Assembly: GCF_030680935.1 (NCBI RefSeq)
Contig: NZ_JAUXUP010000038.1
Span: 90,649-154,648, forward strand
Source: Polaromonas sp.
GTDB taxonomy: Bacteria; Pseudomonadota; Gammaproteobacteria; Burkholderiales; Burkholderiaceae_C
Direction: 5' to 3'
DNA length: 64,000 nucleotides
The notes beneath the pieces are model-generated. The model was given only the letters and a program-made list of their open reading frames with translations. It was not told the DNA's origin and did not search any database. Both the position numbers and the translations under genes were made by a program. Each line of letters opens with the position of its first letter. Position 1 is the stretch's first letter. Below are positions 49,144-58,486 of this stretch, in pieces.

Positions 49144-49816
49144 AGACTCGCCCGGGTTTCTGGGGCGCTGGTCCAGGCGCAAGACCGATGTGCTACAGGG
49201 CAAACCACTGGCCGAGCCGGCGCTGGTACCACCTGCTGCCGAAAACCCGCTGACCGTCACGCCAGCCCCAGTACCTGAGCCAGTGATTGGTGAAGCACCT
49301 GTTGAAGAAAGGAAATTGCTGACCCTTGACGACGTGAAGCTGCTCAACAAGGACTCTGACTTCAAGCCCTTCATGGCGAATGACGTGGGCCCGGACGTGC
49401 GCAACGCAGCCATGAAAAAGCTCTTTGCCGACCCGCACTTCAACGTGATGGATGGCCTGGACATCTACATCGACGACTATTCCAAATCCGACCCGATTCC
49501 CGAGTCCATGCTGCGCCAGATGGCGAGCGCCAAGTTTCTCAAGTTGTTTGACGATGAAGACAAGCCGGACGAGGCAGCAGGGGAAGTGCCTGCTCCTTCA
49601 CCACGGGAAAATGCGAATAAGCCTGCGGATGAAACCGTGGCACAGTCGTCTCAAGGCCACGAGCCCGCTGACCCGACACCCCTAGCTACCGAACCGACCA
49701 GCCAGCCCGAGTCCCCGACGGACTGCCGCGCCAGCCAGGAAAACCATGCCCACATTGATTTGCGACTGCAACCAGACCATGCCGCTCCAGCCCCAGGCGC
49801 TGGGCGCAGCACTTAA
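49136..49816 (+). CDS. DUF3306 domain protein (formate dehydrogenase cluster)
   Basis: 226-aa protein of the DUF3306 family: FLGRWSRRK at the start, LLTLDDVKLLNKDSDFKPFM, DVRNAAMKKLFADPHFNVMDGLDIYIDDYSK. The last about 70 residues are low-complexity Pro/Ala/Glu. GGAGG precedes the ATG (a GTG at 49124 is an alternative). The end overlaps the next gene by 71 bp in another frame. Accessory role inferred from context. Confidence 0.84.
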   Translation: MAEDSPGFLGRWSRRKTDVLQGKPLAEPALVPPAAENPLTVTPAPVPEPVIGEAPVEERKLLTLDDVKLLNKDSDFKPFMANDVGPDVRNAAMKKLFADPHFNVMDGLDIYIDDYSKSDPIPESMLRQMASAKFLKLFDDEDKPDEAAGEVPAPSPRENANKPADETVAQSSQGHEPADPTPLATEPTSQPESPTDCRASQENHAHIDLRLQPDHAAPAPGAGRST

Positions 49817-51887
49817 CGAAACCCTGACGCTGCATTCAGCGCTGTGTCGGCGCGAGGCGGCCACCTTCCAGAAGGCGGTGCAATCCGGCGATGACGTCGT
49901 GGTCGCCTGCACCCAGGAAAAGCGCCTCTTTGCAGAAGTGGATCAACAGACCCCGGGTGCGACCTCCGTCATCAAGTTTGTCAACATCCGGGAAACCGGC
50001 GGCTGGAGCAAGGACGCTGCACGCGCGATGCCCAAAATGGCTGCGCTGCTGGCGGCCGCGCATTTGCCCGACGCTGAACCGGTGGCCACCGTTACCTACA
50101 AAAGTGCAGGGCGGCTGCTCATTGTCGGCGCGCTGGACCAGGCCGAGCAGGTCGCAGCATTGGTCGCTGACACGCTGGATGTGACCATTTTTGCGCAGGG
50201 CGTTTCCAGCCAGCCGCAGGCCGGGTTTCCTGCGCAGGAGCGCAAGTACCCGGTGCTCAGTGGCGACCAACTCGCTCTCAAGGGCTGGTTGGGCGCGTTT
50301 GAGGCGAGCTGGGAGAAAACCAACCCGATTGACCTGGACCTGTGCACCCGTTGCAATGCCTGCGTGGCCGTTTGCCCGGAAGGGGCGATCGACCTCAGCT
50401 ACCAGATCGACAGCAGCAAATGCACCTCTCACCGCGATTGCGTCGCGGCCTGCAAGGTGGCGGGTGCGATTGATTTCGGCCGCGAGCCGCAGGCGCTCAG
50501 CGAGGCCTTCGACCTGGTACTCGATCTGGGCGCCAAACCGCTGGTGGCCTTGCATGCGCCGCCGCAAGGTTACTTTGCGCTGGATGCATCGATGGGTTTG
50601 GCGTCCCCCGGTTTGCTGCCTACTGTGGTGAAGCTGCGTGACATGGTGGGCGAGTTTGAGAAACCCAAATTTTTTGCCTACAAGCAAAAACTGTGTGCCC
50701 ACAGTCGCAATGAGACGGTGGGCTGCAATGCCTGCATCGACATCTGTTCGGCAGGGGCGGTGAGCAGCCAGAAAGAGCGCCAGCAGATTGTTGTCAACCC
50801 CAACCTTTGTATCGGTTGCGGTGCCTGCACCACGGTTTGCCCGACGGGGGCGCTGACCTATGCCTACCCGCGTGCCAGTGAGCAGGGGGTCAGGCTCAAG
50901 ACGCTGCTCTCCACCTATGCCAAGGCCGGCGGGCGCCAGCCGGTGCTGCTGCTGCACAGCCAGGGCAGGGGCCAACAGGCGGTGGAAGCCCTGGGGCGCG
51001 CCGCCCGGCTGCAAAAAGAAGTGCAAGGCGTGCCTGCCAACGTCATTCCTCTGGCCTTGTGGCACACCGCCAGTGTCGGACTGGACCTGTGGCTCAGTGC
51101 CATCGCGTTCGGTGCATCGCAGGTGGCGGTATTGGTCACCGACGAAGAAGCGCCGGCGTATCAGGTGGGGCTGGCTGAACAGATGGCGGTGGCGCAGGCT
51201 GTCCTCACCGGCATGGGTTACGCCGGAACACATTTTCATTTGCTCAAAGGCCCGTCCGATCCCGATGCGGGCGCTGTGGCAGCCCTCGATGCCGGCCTGC
51301 AGCAACTGGCACGCCAGCAGCCGGTGGGCCCGGCGGTCCCGGCCAGGTTTGCGGTAGCCCAGGAAAAACGCAGCACCCTGGACATGGCGCTGGACCACCT
51401 GATCACACAGGCGCGCGCGCCCTTGCCCGAAGAGATCGAACTCCCGGCCAAAGGCTCACCTTTTGGCAGTCTGCTGGTCAATAAAGATGCATGTACCTTG
51501 TGCCTGAGCTGCGTCAGTGCCTGTCCTGCCAGTGCCTTGCAGGACAACCCGGAGCGGCCGCAGCTGAAGTTCATCGAGAAAAACTGCGTGCAGTGCGGGC
51601 TGTGTGCCACCACCTGCCCGGAAGATGCCATCACGCTGCAGCCGCGCCTGCTCTTGACGCCGCAGCGCAAGGAGGCGCGTGTGCTCAATGAATCCCAGCC
51701 CTACCAGTGCATACGCTGCAGCAAGCCCTTCGGCACGCTCAAGGCCATCGAGTCCATGCTTGGCAAGCTCGCTGGCCACGCCATGTTCCAGGGCGCGGCG
51801 GCGGACCGGCTCAAGATGTGCAGCGACTGCCGCGTGATCGACATCTACTCGGCCGACAACGAAGTCAAGATCACCGATATCCGCTAA
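49746..51887 (+). CDS. Multi-cluster 4Fe-4S ferredoxin (polyferredoxin) of the formate dehydrogenase cluster
   Basis: 713-aa Fe-S protein with several CxxCxxCxxxC-type motifs: CTRCNACVAVCPEGA, CIGCGACTTVCPTGAL, CTLCLSCVSACPASAL and CVQCGLCATTCPEDA, plus CxxC pairs (CIRCSKPFG, CSDCRVID). The N-terminal 200 residues have a CDCNQT cysteine pair and no known domain. It probably moves electrons or assembles clusters for the FDH3-type enzyme. No signal peptide, so cytoplasmic. Confidence 0.82.
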   Translation: MPTLICDCNQTMPLQPQALGAALNETLTLHSALCRREAATFQKAVQSGDDVVVACTQEKRLFAEVDQQTPGATSVIKFVNIRETGGWSKDAARAMPKMAALLAAAHLPDAEPVATVTYKSAGRLLIVGALDQAEQVAALVADTLDVTIFAQGVSSQPQAGFPAQERKYPVLSGDQLALKGWLGAFEASWEKTNPIDLDLCTRCNACVAVCPEGAIDLSYQIDSSKCTSHRDCVAACKVAGAIDFGREPQALSEAFDLVLDLGAKPLVALHAPPQGYFALDASMGLASPGLLPTVVKLRDMVGEFEKPKFFAYKQKLCAHSRNETVGCNACIDICSAGAVSSQKERQQIVVNPNLCIGCGACTTVCPTGALTYAYPRASEQGVRLKTLLSTYAKAGGRQPVLLLHSQGRGQQAVEALGRAARLQKEVQGVPANVIPLALWHTASVGLDLWLSAIAFGASQVAVLVTDEEAPAYQVGLAEQMAVAQAVLTGMGYAGTHFHLLKGPSDPDAGAVAALDAGLQQLARQQPVGPAVPARFAVAQEKRSTLDMALDHLITQARAPLPEEIELPAKGSPFGSLLVNKDACTLCLSCVSACPASALQDNPERPQLKFIEKNCVQCGLCATTCPEDAITLQPRLLLTPQRKEARVLNESQPYQCIRCSKPFGTLKAIESMLGKLAGHAMFQGAAADRLKMCSDCRVIDIYSADNEVKITDIR

Positions 51888-51906
51888 CGATTTTCACCCG
51901 TACCCC

Positions 51907-52527
51907 ATGACGCAACAAGCCCAACTCTCGCCGTCCGGCCTCGACGAAGAAACTGCGCGCGCAGAAATCTACGGGCTGCTCGCTGCACTGTATTACGCGC
52001 CGCCTTCGGTCCAGCTGTCCGAAAAGCTCCGTGTGGCCGTCACCGAGGCGCCCGCCGCTGGCGCGATGCTGGAAGCTTCATGGCGAGAGCTGGTGGCCGT
52101 AGCCCGGCGGCTTCCCGAGGATGCAGTGCGGCGTGAATACGACACCCTGTTCGGAGGCGTGGGCAGACCCGAGGTCTATCTTTTTGGTTCGCACTATCTC
52201 AGCGGCTTTCTCAATGAGAAACCGCTTGCCGCGCTGCGCACCGACCTGGCGGCCCTGGGCCTGGCGCGCGACGAGGCCATGGCCGAAACCGAAGACCACA
52301 TCGCCTACCTGTGCGAGGTCATGCGTTACCTGATTGCCGGTGACGATGTGGAGGTGGCCAACCTGACGCGCCAGCGCGAGTTTTTTTCACGCCACCTCCA
52401 ACCCTGGGTCAGCGCGCTCTGCGATGCCATGCAGGCCCATCCCAAGGCAGATTTTTACCGCAGCCTGGCGGCTTTTACCCAGGCATTCATCAGCGTCGAA
52501 ACCCAGGGGTTCGACATGTTGGTGTGA
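51907..52527 (+). CDS. TorD-family molecular chaperone
   Basis: 206-aa helical chaperone of the TorD/DmsD type, which holds the Tat-signal catalytic subunit until its molybdenum cofactor is in place. AEIYGLLAALYYAPP at the start and REYDTLFGGVGRPEVYLFGSHY are the family core; PWVSALCDAM follows. It precedes the Tat-exported catalytic subunit encoded from 52984. Confidence 0.85.
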   Translation: MTQQAQLSPSGLDEETARAEIYGLLAALYYAPPSVQLSEKLRVAVTEAPAAGAMLEASWRELVAVARRLPEDAVRREYDTLFGGVGRPEVYLFGSHYLSGFLNEKPLAALRTDLAALGLARDEAMAETEDHIAYLCEVMRYLIAGDDVEVANLTRQREFFSRHLQPWVSALCDAMQAHPKADFYRSLAAFTQAFISVETQGFDMLV

Positions 52528-52737
52528 GTCAGCTCAGCGCCGAGTGCGAGAGTTCTCAGAATGCGACACTTTTGTCTGATTACGGTGATTTCGGTTAAAA
52601 CCAAGTTGCCCTATCGTTTTCCCGTAGGCCCCCCATTGACCGTCCGTAAAGCATTGTCGGGTATTCAGGTCTGGCGTAAAGTACAGCAGTTAGTAAGTAT
52701 GCAAACTGCTTCATAGCAAGCTTCCTTGGAGACAACC

Positions 52738-52944
52738 ATGCAGGACAGCCAGCCAAAACCCTCGCGCAGGGGTTTCTTTTTCGGCGCCGCCGCGACCGGT
52801 GCCGCAGCCGCCGTCGCGGTGGCCCTGCCCGGGGTCCGCGCTCCGCAGGCTTCGCTTCCCGAGCCCAAGCCAGCGCCTGAAAAAGGCGGCGGCTACAGCC
52901 TGTCGGATCACGTCAAGCACTACTACCGCACCACCCGCATCTAG
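52738..52944 (+). CDS. Small Tat-signal protein of the formate dehydrogenase region
   Basis: 68-aa protein with a twin-arginine signal (SRRGFFFGAAATGAAAAVAVA) and a short conserved tail (GGYSLSDHVKHYYRTTRI), the form of the formate dehydrogenase-region Tat-target family. TTGGAG precedes the ATG. Function unknown; probably a small periplasmic or membrane-adjacent partner of FDH3. Confidence 0.85.
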   Translation: MQDSQPKPSRRGFFFGAAATGAAAAVAVALPGVRAPQASLPEPKPAPEKGGGYSLSDHVKHYYRTTRI

Positions 52945-52983
52945 TCTCAAGCCCATCCCGGTTTCATTCTTACGGAGAGCTCC

Positions 52984-55959
52984 ATGCTGCTCACGAAAAA
53001 ATCTCACGGTATTCACGGCGATCAGGCGCAACGCGCAGGGTCGGCACGGTTTGTTCAAAGCCTGTCGCGCGGACTGTCCAACGCGCTTCCCACGATGGAC
53101 CGTCGCGCATTTTTGCGTCGCTCCGGTCTGGGCGTCGGCGTGGGTCTGGCGGCCACGCAACTGACACTTGTCAAAAAAGCCAAAGCCGCGACACCGGGTG
53201 CCGGTGACGGCACCGGGAAGATCGAGGTCAAGCGCACTGTGTGCACCCACTGCTCTGTCGGTTGTGCGGTTGATGCGGTTGTGGAAAACGGCGTGTGGGT
53301 GCGGCAGGAGCCGGTGTTTGACTCGCCCATCAATCTGGGCGCGCACTGTGCCAAAGGTGCAGCGCTGCGTGAGCACGGCCACGGCGAATACCGCCTGCGT
53401 TATCCGATGAAGCTGGTCAACGGCAAGTACGAACGTATCAGCTGGGACACGGCGCTTAACGAGATCACCGCCCGCATGCAGGAGCTGCGCAAGACCAGTG
53501 GCCCGGATTCGGTGTACTGGGTGGGCTCTTCCAAGCACAACAACGAACAAGCCTACCTGATGCGCAAGTTCGTCAGCTTCTGGGGCACCAACAACTGCGA
53601 CCACCAGGCGCGCATCTGCCACTCCACGACGGTGGCCGGCGTGGCCAACACATGGGGCTACGGCGCCATGACCAATTCCTACAACGACATGCAGAACAGC
53701 AAGTGTGCGTTGTACATTGGCTCCAACGCCGCCGAGGCACATCCCGTCAGCCTGCTGCACATGCTGCATTCGAAAGAGACCGGCTGCAAGATGGTGGTGG
53801 TGGACCCGCGCTTCACGCGCACCGCCGCCAAGGCCGACGAATACATCCGCATTCGCTCCGGCTCCGACATTCCCTTCCTGTTCGGCATGCTGTATCACAT
53901 CTTCAAGAACGGCTGGGAAGACACCAAGTACATCAACGACCGTGTTTATGGCATGGACAAGGTCAAGGCCGATGTGCTGGCCAAATGGACGCCCGACAAG
54001 GTCGAGGAAGCCTGTGGTGTGCCAGAAGCCAAGGTTTACATGGCGGCCGAGATGATGGCCAAAAACCGGCCTTCGACGATTGTCTGGTGCATGGGCCAGA
54101 CCCAGCACACGATTGGCAATGCCATGGTGCGCGCGTCCTGCATTTTGCAGCTGGCGCTTGGCAACGTCGGGGTGTCTGGTGGCGGTACGAATATTTTCCG
54201 CGGCCACGACAACGTGCAGGGCGCGACCGACGTCGGCCCCAACCCCGACTCGCTGCCTGGTTATTACGGCCTGGCAGAAGGCTCGTGGAAACACTTCGCC
54301 AAAACCTGGGGCGTTGACTTCGACTGGATCAAGGGGCGCTATGCCTCGCCCGCCATGATGGGCAAACCTGGCATCACGGTATCGCGCTGGATCGATGGTG
54401 TCCTGGAAAAAAATGAACTGATCGACCAGGATTCCAACCTGCGTGGCGTGGTGTTCTGGGGCCATGCACCCAACTCGCAGACGCGGGGTCTGGAAATGAA
54501 GCGGGCGATGGACAAGCTCGATTTGCTGGTGGTGATTGATCCCTACCCCTCGGCCACAGCCGCCATGGCGGCGATGCCTGGCAAGGCCGAAGACCTCAAT
54601 CCGAATCGTGCCGTTTATCTGCTGCCGGCGGCCACCCAGTTTGAAACCAGTGGCTCGGTGACCGCATCCAATCGCTCGCTCCAGTGGCGTGAGAAAGTCA
54701 TTGAGCCGCTGTGGGAAAGCCGCAGCGACCACATGATCATGCACCAGCTCGCCGAAAAGCTCGGTTTTGCCAAAGAGCTGTCCAAGAACTACAAGATGCA
54801 GAAGGTCAAGGGCATGGACGAACCCGTGCCCGAAGACATCCTGCGTGAAATCAACAAGTGCGTCTGGACCATTGGTTACACCGGGCAGAGCCCGGAGCGC
54901 CTGAAAGCGCACATGCGCAACATGCATTTGTTTGATGTCAAGACGCTCAAATCCAAAGGTGGCAAAGACAAGGAAACCGGGTACGACACCACGGGCGATT
55001 ACTTCGGTTTGCCATGGCCTTGTTTCGGCACACCCGAGCTGAAGCATCCTGGATCGCCCAACCTGTATGACACCTCCAAACATGTGATGGACGGCGGCGG
55101 TAACTTCCGCGCCAACTTTGGTGTCGAGCGCGAAGGCAAAAATCTGCTGGCTGAAGACGGTTCCCACTCCAAAGGGGCCGACCTGCAGACCGGGTATCCG
55201 GAGCTTGATCACTTGCTGCTTAAAAAGCTCGGCTGGTGGGACGAGTTGACGGAGCCCGAAAAAGCCGCCGCAGAAGGCAAGAACTGGAAGACCGACTCTT
55301 CCGGAGGCATGATGCGCGTCTTCATGCAGGGACATGGCTGCCATCCTTTCGGCAATGCCAAAGCGCGTGCGGTGGTCTGGAACTTCCCGGATGCGATTCC
55401 GCAGCACCGCGAGCCCCTGTACGGCAACCGGCCGGACCTCATGGCCAAGTACCCCACACACGACGACAAAAAAGCCTTCTGGCGCCTGCCCACGCTGTAC
55501 AAAACCATCCAGCAGAAAAACCTGGCCGACAAGGTGCACGAGAAGTACCCCCTGATCATGACTTCGGGGCGCCTCGTGGAGTACGAAGGTGGTGGCGAGG
55601 AGACCCGCTCCAACCCCTGGCTGGCCGAGCTGCAACAGGAAATGTTCATCGAGATCAATCCCAAAGTGGCGGCCGACAAAGGCATACGCAATGGTGAGCG
55701 AGCCTGGGTCAGCACGCCAACCGGCGCACGCATCAACGTTCAGGCCATGGTGACCGAGCGGGTAGGCCCCGACACCGTTTTCCTGCCATTCCACTTTTCT
55801 GGTCGCTGGCAGGGTGCGGACATGTTGGCCTATTACCCCAACGGCGCGGCGCCTATCGTGCGTGGCGAAGCCATCAACACGGCCACAACCTACGGCTACG
55901 ACAGCGTGACGATGATGCAAGAGACCAAGACAACCGTCTGTAATGTGGAGAGGGCATAA
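52984..55959 (+). CDS. fdhA: Tat-exported formate dehydrogenase catalytic subunit (FDH3-type)
   Basis: Oxidises formate to CO2 on the periplasmic side of the membrane (991 aa). The twin-arginine signal is MDRRAFLRRSG (residues 38-48), after a long N-terminal leader. The 4Fe-4S ligands are CTHCSVGC and AHCAKG; the metal-coordinating residue is Cys212 in ARICHSTTVAG, where selenocysteine enzymes have Sec. The C-terminal molybdopterin-binding region starts around 860 (YPLIMTSGRLVEY). AACACAAC-type insertions are absent. First of three structural subunits. Confidence 0.93.
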   Translation: MLLTKKSHGIHGDQAQRAGSARFVQSLSRGLSNALPTMDRRAFLRRSGLGVGVGLAATQLTLVKKAKAATPGAGDGTGKIEVKRTVCTHCSVGCAVDAVVENGVWVRQEPVFDSPINLGAHCAKGAALREHGHGEYRLRYPMKLVNGKYERISWDTALNEITARMQELRKTSGPDSVYWVGSSKHNNEQAYLMRKFVSFWGTNNCDHQARICHSTTVAGVANTWGYGAMTNSYNDMQNSKCALYIGSNAAEAHPVSLLHMLHSKETGCKMVVVDPRFTRTAAKADEYIRIRSGSDIPFLFGMLYHIFKNGWEDTKYINDRVYGMDKVKADVLAKWTPDKVEEACGVPEAKVYMAAEMMAKNRPSTIVWCMGQTQHTIGNAMVRASCILQLALGNVGVSGGGTNIFRGHDNVQGATDVGPNPDSLPGYYGLAEGSWKHFAKTWGVDFDWIKGRYASPAMMGKPGITVSRWIDGVLEKNELIDQDSNLRGVVFWGHAPNSQTRGLEMKRAMDKLDLLVVIDPYPSATAAMAAMPGKAEDLNPNRAVYLLPAATQFETSGSVTASNRSLQWREKVIEPLWESRSDHMIMHQLAEKLGFAKELSKNYKMQKVKGMDEPVPEDILREINKCVWTIGYTGQSPERLKAHMRNMHLFDVKTLKSKGGKDKETGYDTTGDYFGLPWPCFGTPELKHPGSPNLYDTSKHVMDGGGNFRANFGVEREGKNLLAEDGSHSKGADLQTGYPELDHLLLKKLGWWDELTEPEKAAAEGKNWKTDSSGGMMRVFMQGHGCHPFGNAKARAVVWNFPDAIPQHREPLYGNRPDLMAKYPTHDDKKAFWRLPTLYKTIQQKNLADKVHEKYPLIMTSGRLVEYEGGGEETRSNPWLAELQQEMFIEINPKVAADKGIRNGERAWVSTPTGARINVQAMVTERVGPDTVFLPFHFSGRWQGADMLAYYPNGAAPIVRGEAINTATTYGYDSVTMMQETKTTVCNVERA

Positions 55960-55961
55960 CC

Positions 55962-56585
55962 ATGGCACGCATGAAATTTGTCTGTGACGCCGAGCGCTGC
56001 ATCGAATGCAACGGCTGTGTCACGGCCTGTAAAAACGAAAACGAAGTCCCGTGGGGTGTCAATCGCCGCCGCGTGGTGACGCTCAACGACGGCGTGCCCG
56101 GTGAAAAATCCATCTCGGTGGCCTGCATGCATTGCAGCGATGCACCCTGCATGGCAGTGTGTCCGGTCAATTGTTTTTACCGCACCGACGAGGGTGTGGT
56201 GTTGCACGACAAGGATGTCTGTATTGGTTGCGGCTACTGCTCGTATGCCTGCCCCTTTGGTGCGCCACAATTTCCATCGCAAGGCACTTTTGGTGTGCGT
56301 GGCAAGATGGACAAATGCACCTTCTGCGCAGGTGGCCCCGAGGTCCATGGCAGCCAGGCTGAGTTCGAAAAGTATGGCCGCAACCGGCTGGCAGAAGGCA
56401 AACTGCCGGCCTGCGCCGAGCAGTGCTCGACCAAGGCCCTGATCGCCGGTGACGGCGATGTGGTGGCAGACATCTTTCGCAACCGGGTGGTGCAGCGCGG
56501 CAAAGGCGCAGAGGTCTGGGGCTGGGGCACGGCCTACGGCTCCAAACAGGCCGGTCAGCCGCCAGCCAACGGAGTCAAATCATGA
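55962..56585 (+). CDS. fdh3B: Formate dehydrogenase FDH3 iron-sulfur (beta) subunit
   Basis: 207-aa ferredoxin-like subunit carrying four 4Fe-4S clusters: CIECNGCVTACKNE, CMHCSDAPCMAVCP, CIGCGYCSYACPFGAPQ and CTFCAGG plus a late Cys pair. It links the catalytic subunit to the cytochrome b subunit. Two bases separate it from the catalytic gene and it overlaps the next gene by 4 bp. Confidence 0.93.
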   Translation: MARMKFVCDAERCIECNGCVTACKNENEVPWGVNRRRVVTLNDGVPGEKSISVACMHCSDAPCMAVCPVNCFYRTDEGVVLHDKDVCIGCGYCSYACPFGAPQFPSQGTFGVRGKMDKCTFCAGGPEVHGSQAEFEKYGRNRLAEGKLPACAEQCSTKALIAGDGDVVADIFRNRVVQRGKGAEVWGWGTAYGSKQAGQPPANGVKS

Positions 56586-56812
56586 TGCGCCTTGTCCTCA
56601 TCAGTGCCGCCGCCCTGGGTCTGGCCGCCTGCGGCGACAAGCCGCAGACCGCTGCCGGTGTCAAAAGTGATGCGGCCGCCTTTCAGAGTGTGACCGGCGC
56701 GGGCAGCGCCTACAACGCGCCCGGCTGGAAGGCTGGAGACAAGGCCGCCTGGGAGGAGCAGCTCAAGACGCGCACCCAGGCCGGGCAAAACGAATACAAC
56801 CGCGTGAAATAA
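56582..56812 (+). CDS. Small lipoprotein in the formate dehydrogenase operon
   Basis: 76-aa protein with lipobox ISAAALGLAACGD near residue 17, then a short hydrophilic body ending YNRVK. It overlaps the beta gene by 4 bp and precedes the gamma gene. Function unknown; location suggests an accessory for the membrane complex. Confidence 0.72.
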   Translation: MMRLVLISAAALGLAACGDKPQTAAGVKSDAAAFQSVTGAGSAYNAPGWKAGDKAAWEEQLKTRTQAGQNEYNRVK

Positions 56813-56824
56813 CCGGGAGTTCTC

Positions 56825-58009
56825 ATGCAAGGTCCCCTGCGATTTTCGCGAGTTCTGGCAGCACTGCTGTTGACAGCCTCCGGCTGGGCCGCTGGCGTTT
56901 CAGCGCAGACGACTGCTGCCCCGACAGCGGCCCCTGCTGCCGCCGCAGCGCCGTCGGGCGGCATCAAAAGCGCCAACATCTTCGAAGTCAAACCCGACGC
57001 CAGCGCCGACCCGAATTACGCCAACCAGACCAACGCCGAGCGAGCCAAAGTACAGCCCGGCAACAACGCACCCATCTGGCGGCAGGTGGGGACTGGTGTG
57101 ACCGGCTACAGCAGTCTGCCCAAAAGCGAGGCGCCAGAGGCAGGCAACCTGATCCAGCCTTTTGTGCAATATCCCGGTTCCCGTCTGACCAACGCCGGGG
57201 AGGCCTGGCGGCAGGTACGCAACAACTGGCTGATCCCTTATGGCGGATCCTTGTTGCTGATCGTTATTGGTGCTATTGCCCTGTTTTATTTTGGCAAGGG
57301 CACCATCAAAATGCATGGTACCAACACCGGGCACAAGATCGAGCGCTTCACACCCTTTGAGCGTTCGGCGCATTGGTCCAATGCGATCGCTTTTTGCATT
57401 TTGGCGATCTCCGGCATCGTGATGGCCTTTGGCAAATTTTTCCTGCTTCCAGTGATGGGTCTGACCCTGTTTGGCTGGTTGACCTACATTCTCAAAACCG
57501 CACACAACTTTGCCGGTCCGCTTTTTGCCGTATCGCTGGTGATTGTGTTTTTCACGTTTTTGCGTGACAACATGCCCAGCCGTGGCGACATTGGCTGGTT
57601 GCTCAAGGGCGGTGGTCTCCTGTCGGGCAAAGAAGTGCCTTCGCACCGCTTCAATGCCGGTGAAAAACTGGTGTTCTGGGGCGGGGTGTTCTTCCTGGGC
57701 ATCGTGGTGGTGGCGTCCGGGCTGGTGCTCGACAAGCTGGTGCCGGGGCTGCTGTATGTGCGCGATACGATGCAGATCGCTCACATGATCCACGCGGTGG
57801 CCACCGTGTTGATGATGGCGATGTTCATCGGTCACATCTACATCGGCACCATAGGCATGGAAGGCGCGTACCAGGGCATGAAAACCGGGTATGTGGATGA
57901 AACATGGGCCAAAGAACACCACGAGTACTGGTACGACGATGTGAAGGCCGGCAAAATTCCGGCTCAGCGCAGCGAGCCTGTGCCCCCCAGCCAGACTGCG
58001 CAAGCCTGA
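56825..58009 (+). CDS. Formate dehydrogenase cytochrome b556 (gamma) subunit
   Basis: 394-aa membrane haem protein that passes electrons from FDH to quinone. A signal peptide (about 1-27) and a Pro/Ala-rich periplasmic region precede five membrane spans (about residues 138-162, 190-208, 218-245, 275-298, 318-340). His residues in RFTPFERSAHWSNAIAF and TAHNFAGPL and AHMIHAVATV are candidate haem ligands. Belongs to the DUF4405/FdoI-like cytochrome b family, extended at the N-terminus. Confidence 0.88.
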   Translation: MQGPLRFSRVLAALLLTASGWAAGVSAQTTAAPTAAPAAAAAPSGGIKSANIFEVKPDASADPNYANQTNAERAKVQPGNNAPIWRQVGTGVTGYSSLPKSEAPEAGNLIQPFVQYPGSRLTNAGEAWRQVRNNWLIPYGGSLLLIVIGAIALFYFGKGTIKMHGTNTGHKIERFTPFERSAHWSNAIAFCILAISGIVMAFGKFFLLPVMGLTLFGWLTYILKTAHNFAGPLFAVSLVIVFFTFLRDNMPSRGDIGWLLKGGGLLSGKEVPSHRFNAGEKLVFWGGVFFLGIVVVASGLVLDKLVPGLLYVRDTMQIAHMIHAVATVLMMAMFIGHIYIGTIGMEGAYQGMKTGYVDETWAKEHHEYWYDDVKAGKIPAQRSEPVPPSQTAQA

Positions 58010-58031
58010 TCAGACTCACCGAGAGGATCTT

Positions 58032-58421
58032 ATGAAAAAACTTCTTATTGCAGCTTTGTTGACGGGTGTGTCGGTTGCGGCACTGGCCAAACTCCCCCCG
58101 CTGAGCGACGAGGCCAAGGCCAAAGCCGCCGAGGCGGCGGCCAAAGCGGCGTGGGCCGGCAAGGTAGATGGCTACCTGCTCTGCAAGTCGCTGGATAGAG
58201 TGGCTGCTGGCTATTACAAAACCGCCAAGGCGGCCGGAAAAGATACCAAGCCGCCCACGGCCACGCCGCCCTGTGCAGACCCGGGCGCCTTTGTCTATAC
58301 GCCGCCGGAACCGGCGAAACCCATTGAGGCTGCCGGCGCGCATTCCCCAGCCGCAACGGCTGTCAGCCCGCCCAGCACCAAGCAACCTGATGCGGTCGTC
58401 AATCCGGCCAAAAAATCCTGA
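58032..58421 (+). CDS. Small exported protein at the end of the formate dehydrogenase operon
   Basis: 129-aa Ala/Lys/Pro-rich protein with a signal peptide (MKKLLIAALLTGVSVAALA), then a charged helix (LSDEAKAKAAEAAAKAAWAGKVDGYLLCKSLDR) and a proline-rich tail; two cysteines (CKSLD, PPCAD). It starts 22 bp after the gamma gene. No function recognised. Confidence 0.6.
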   Translation: MKKLLIAALLTGVSVAALAKLPPLSDEAKAKAAEAAAKAAWAGKVDGYLLCKSLDRVAAGYYKTAKAAGKDTKPPTATPPCADPGAFVYTPPEPAKPIEAAGAHSPAATAVSPPSTKQPDAVVNPAKKS

Positions 58422-58437
58422 GTTGTCCTTTTTCTGC

Positions 58438-58470
58438 AAAGGGCCGAGCCGCAAGGTGTCGGCCCTTTTT
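58438..58470 (+). terminator. Intrinsic terminator of the FDH3 operon
   Basis: Stem AAAGGGCCGA / TCGGCCCTTT (10 bp) with an 11-nt loop, followed by TT at the end of the T-run. It sits after the small exported protein gene and before fdhD. Confidence 0.75.
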
Positions 58471-58486
58471 ACGTTAGGCTTCCGAC

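Noticed and set aside
53617..53619. Possible selenocysteine in the FDH3 catalytic subunit
   Set aside because: The metal-ligand codon is TGC (cysteine), not TGA, so no recoding is needed.
52711..55968. A 1085-codon open frame on the minus strand, opposite the FDH3 catalytic gene
   Set aside because: The plus strand encodes a full, conserved formate dehydrogenase with Tat signal and cofactor motifs. The opposite frame has His/Val/Gly-rich low-complexity composition, typical of the complement of a high-GC gene.
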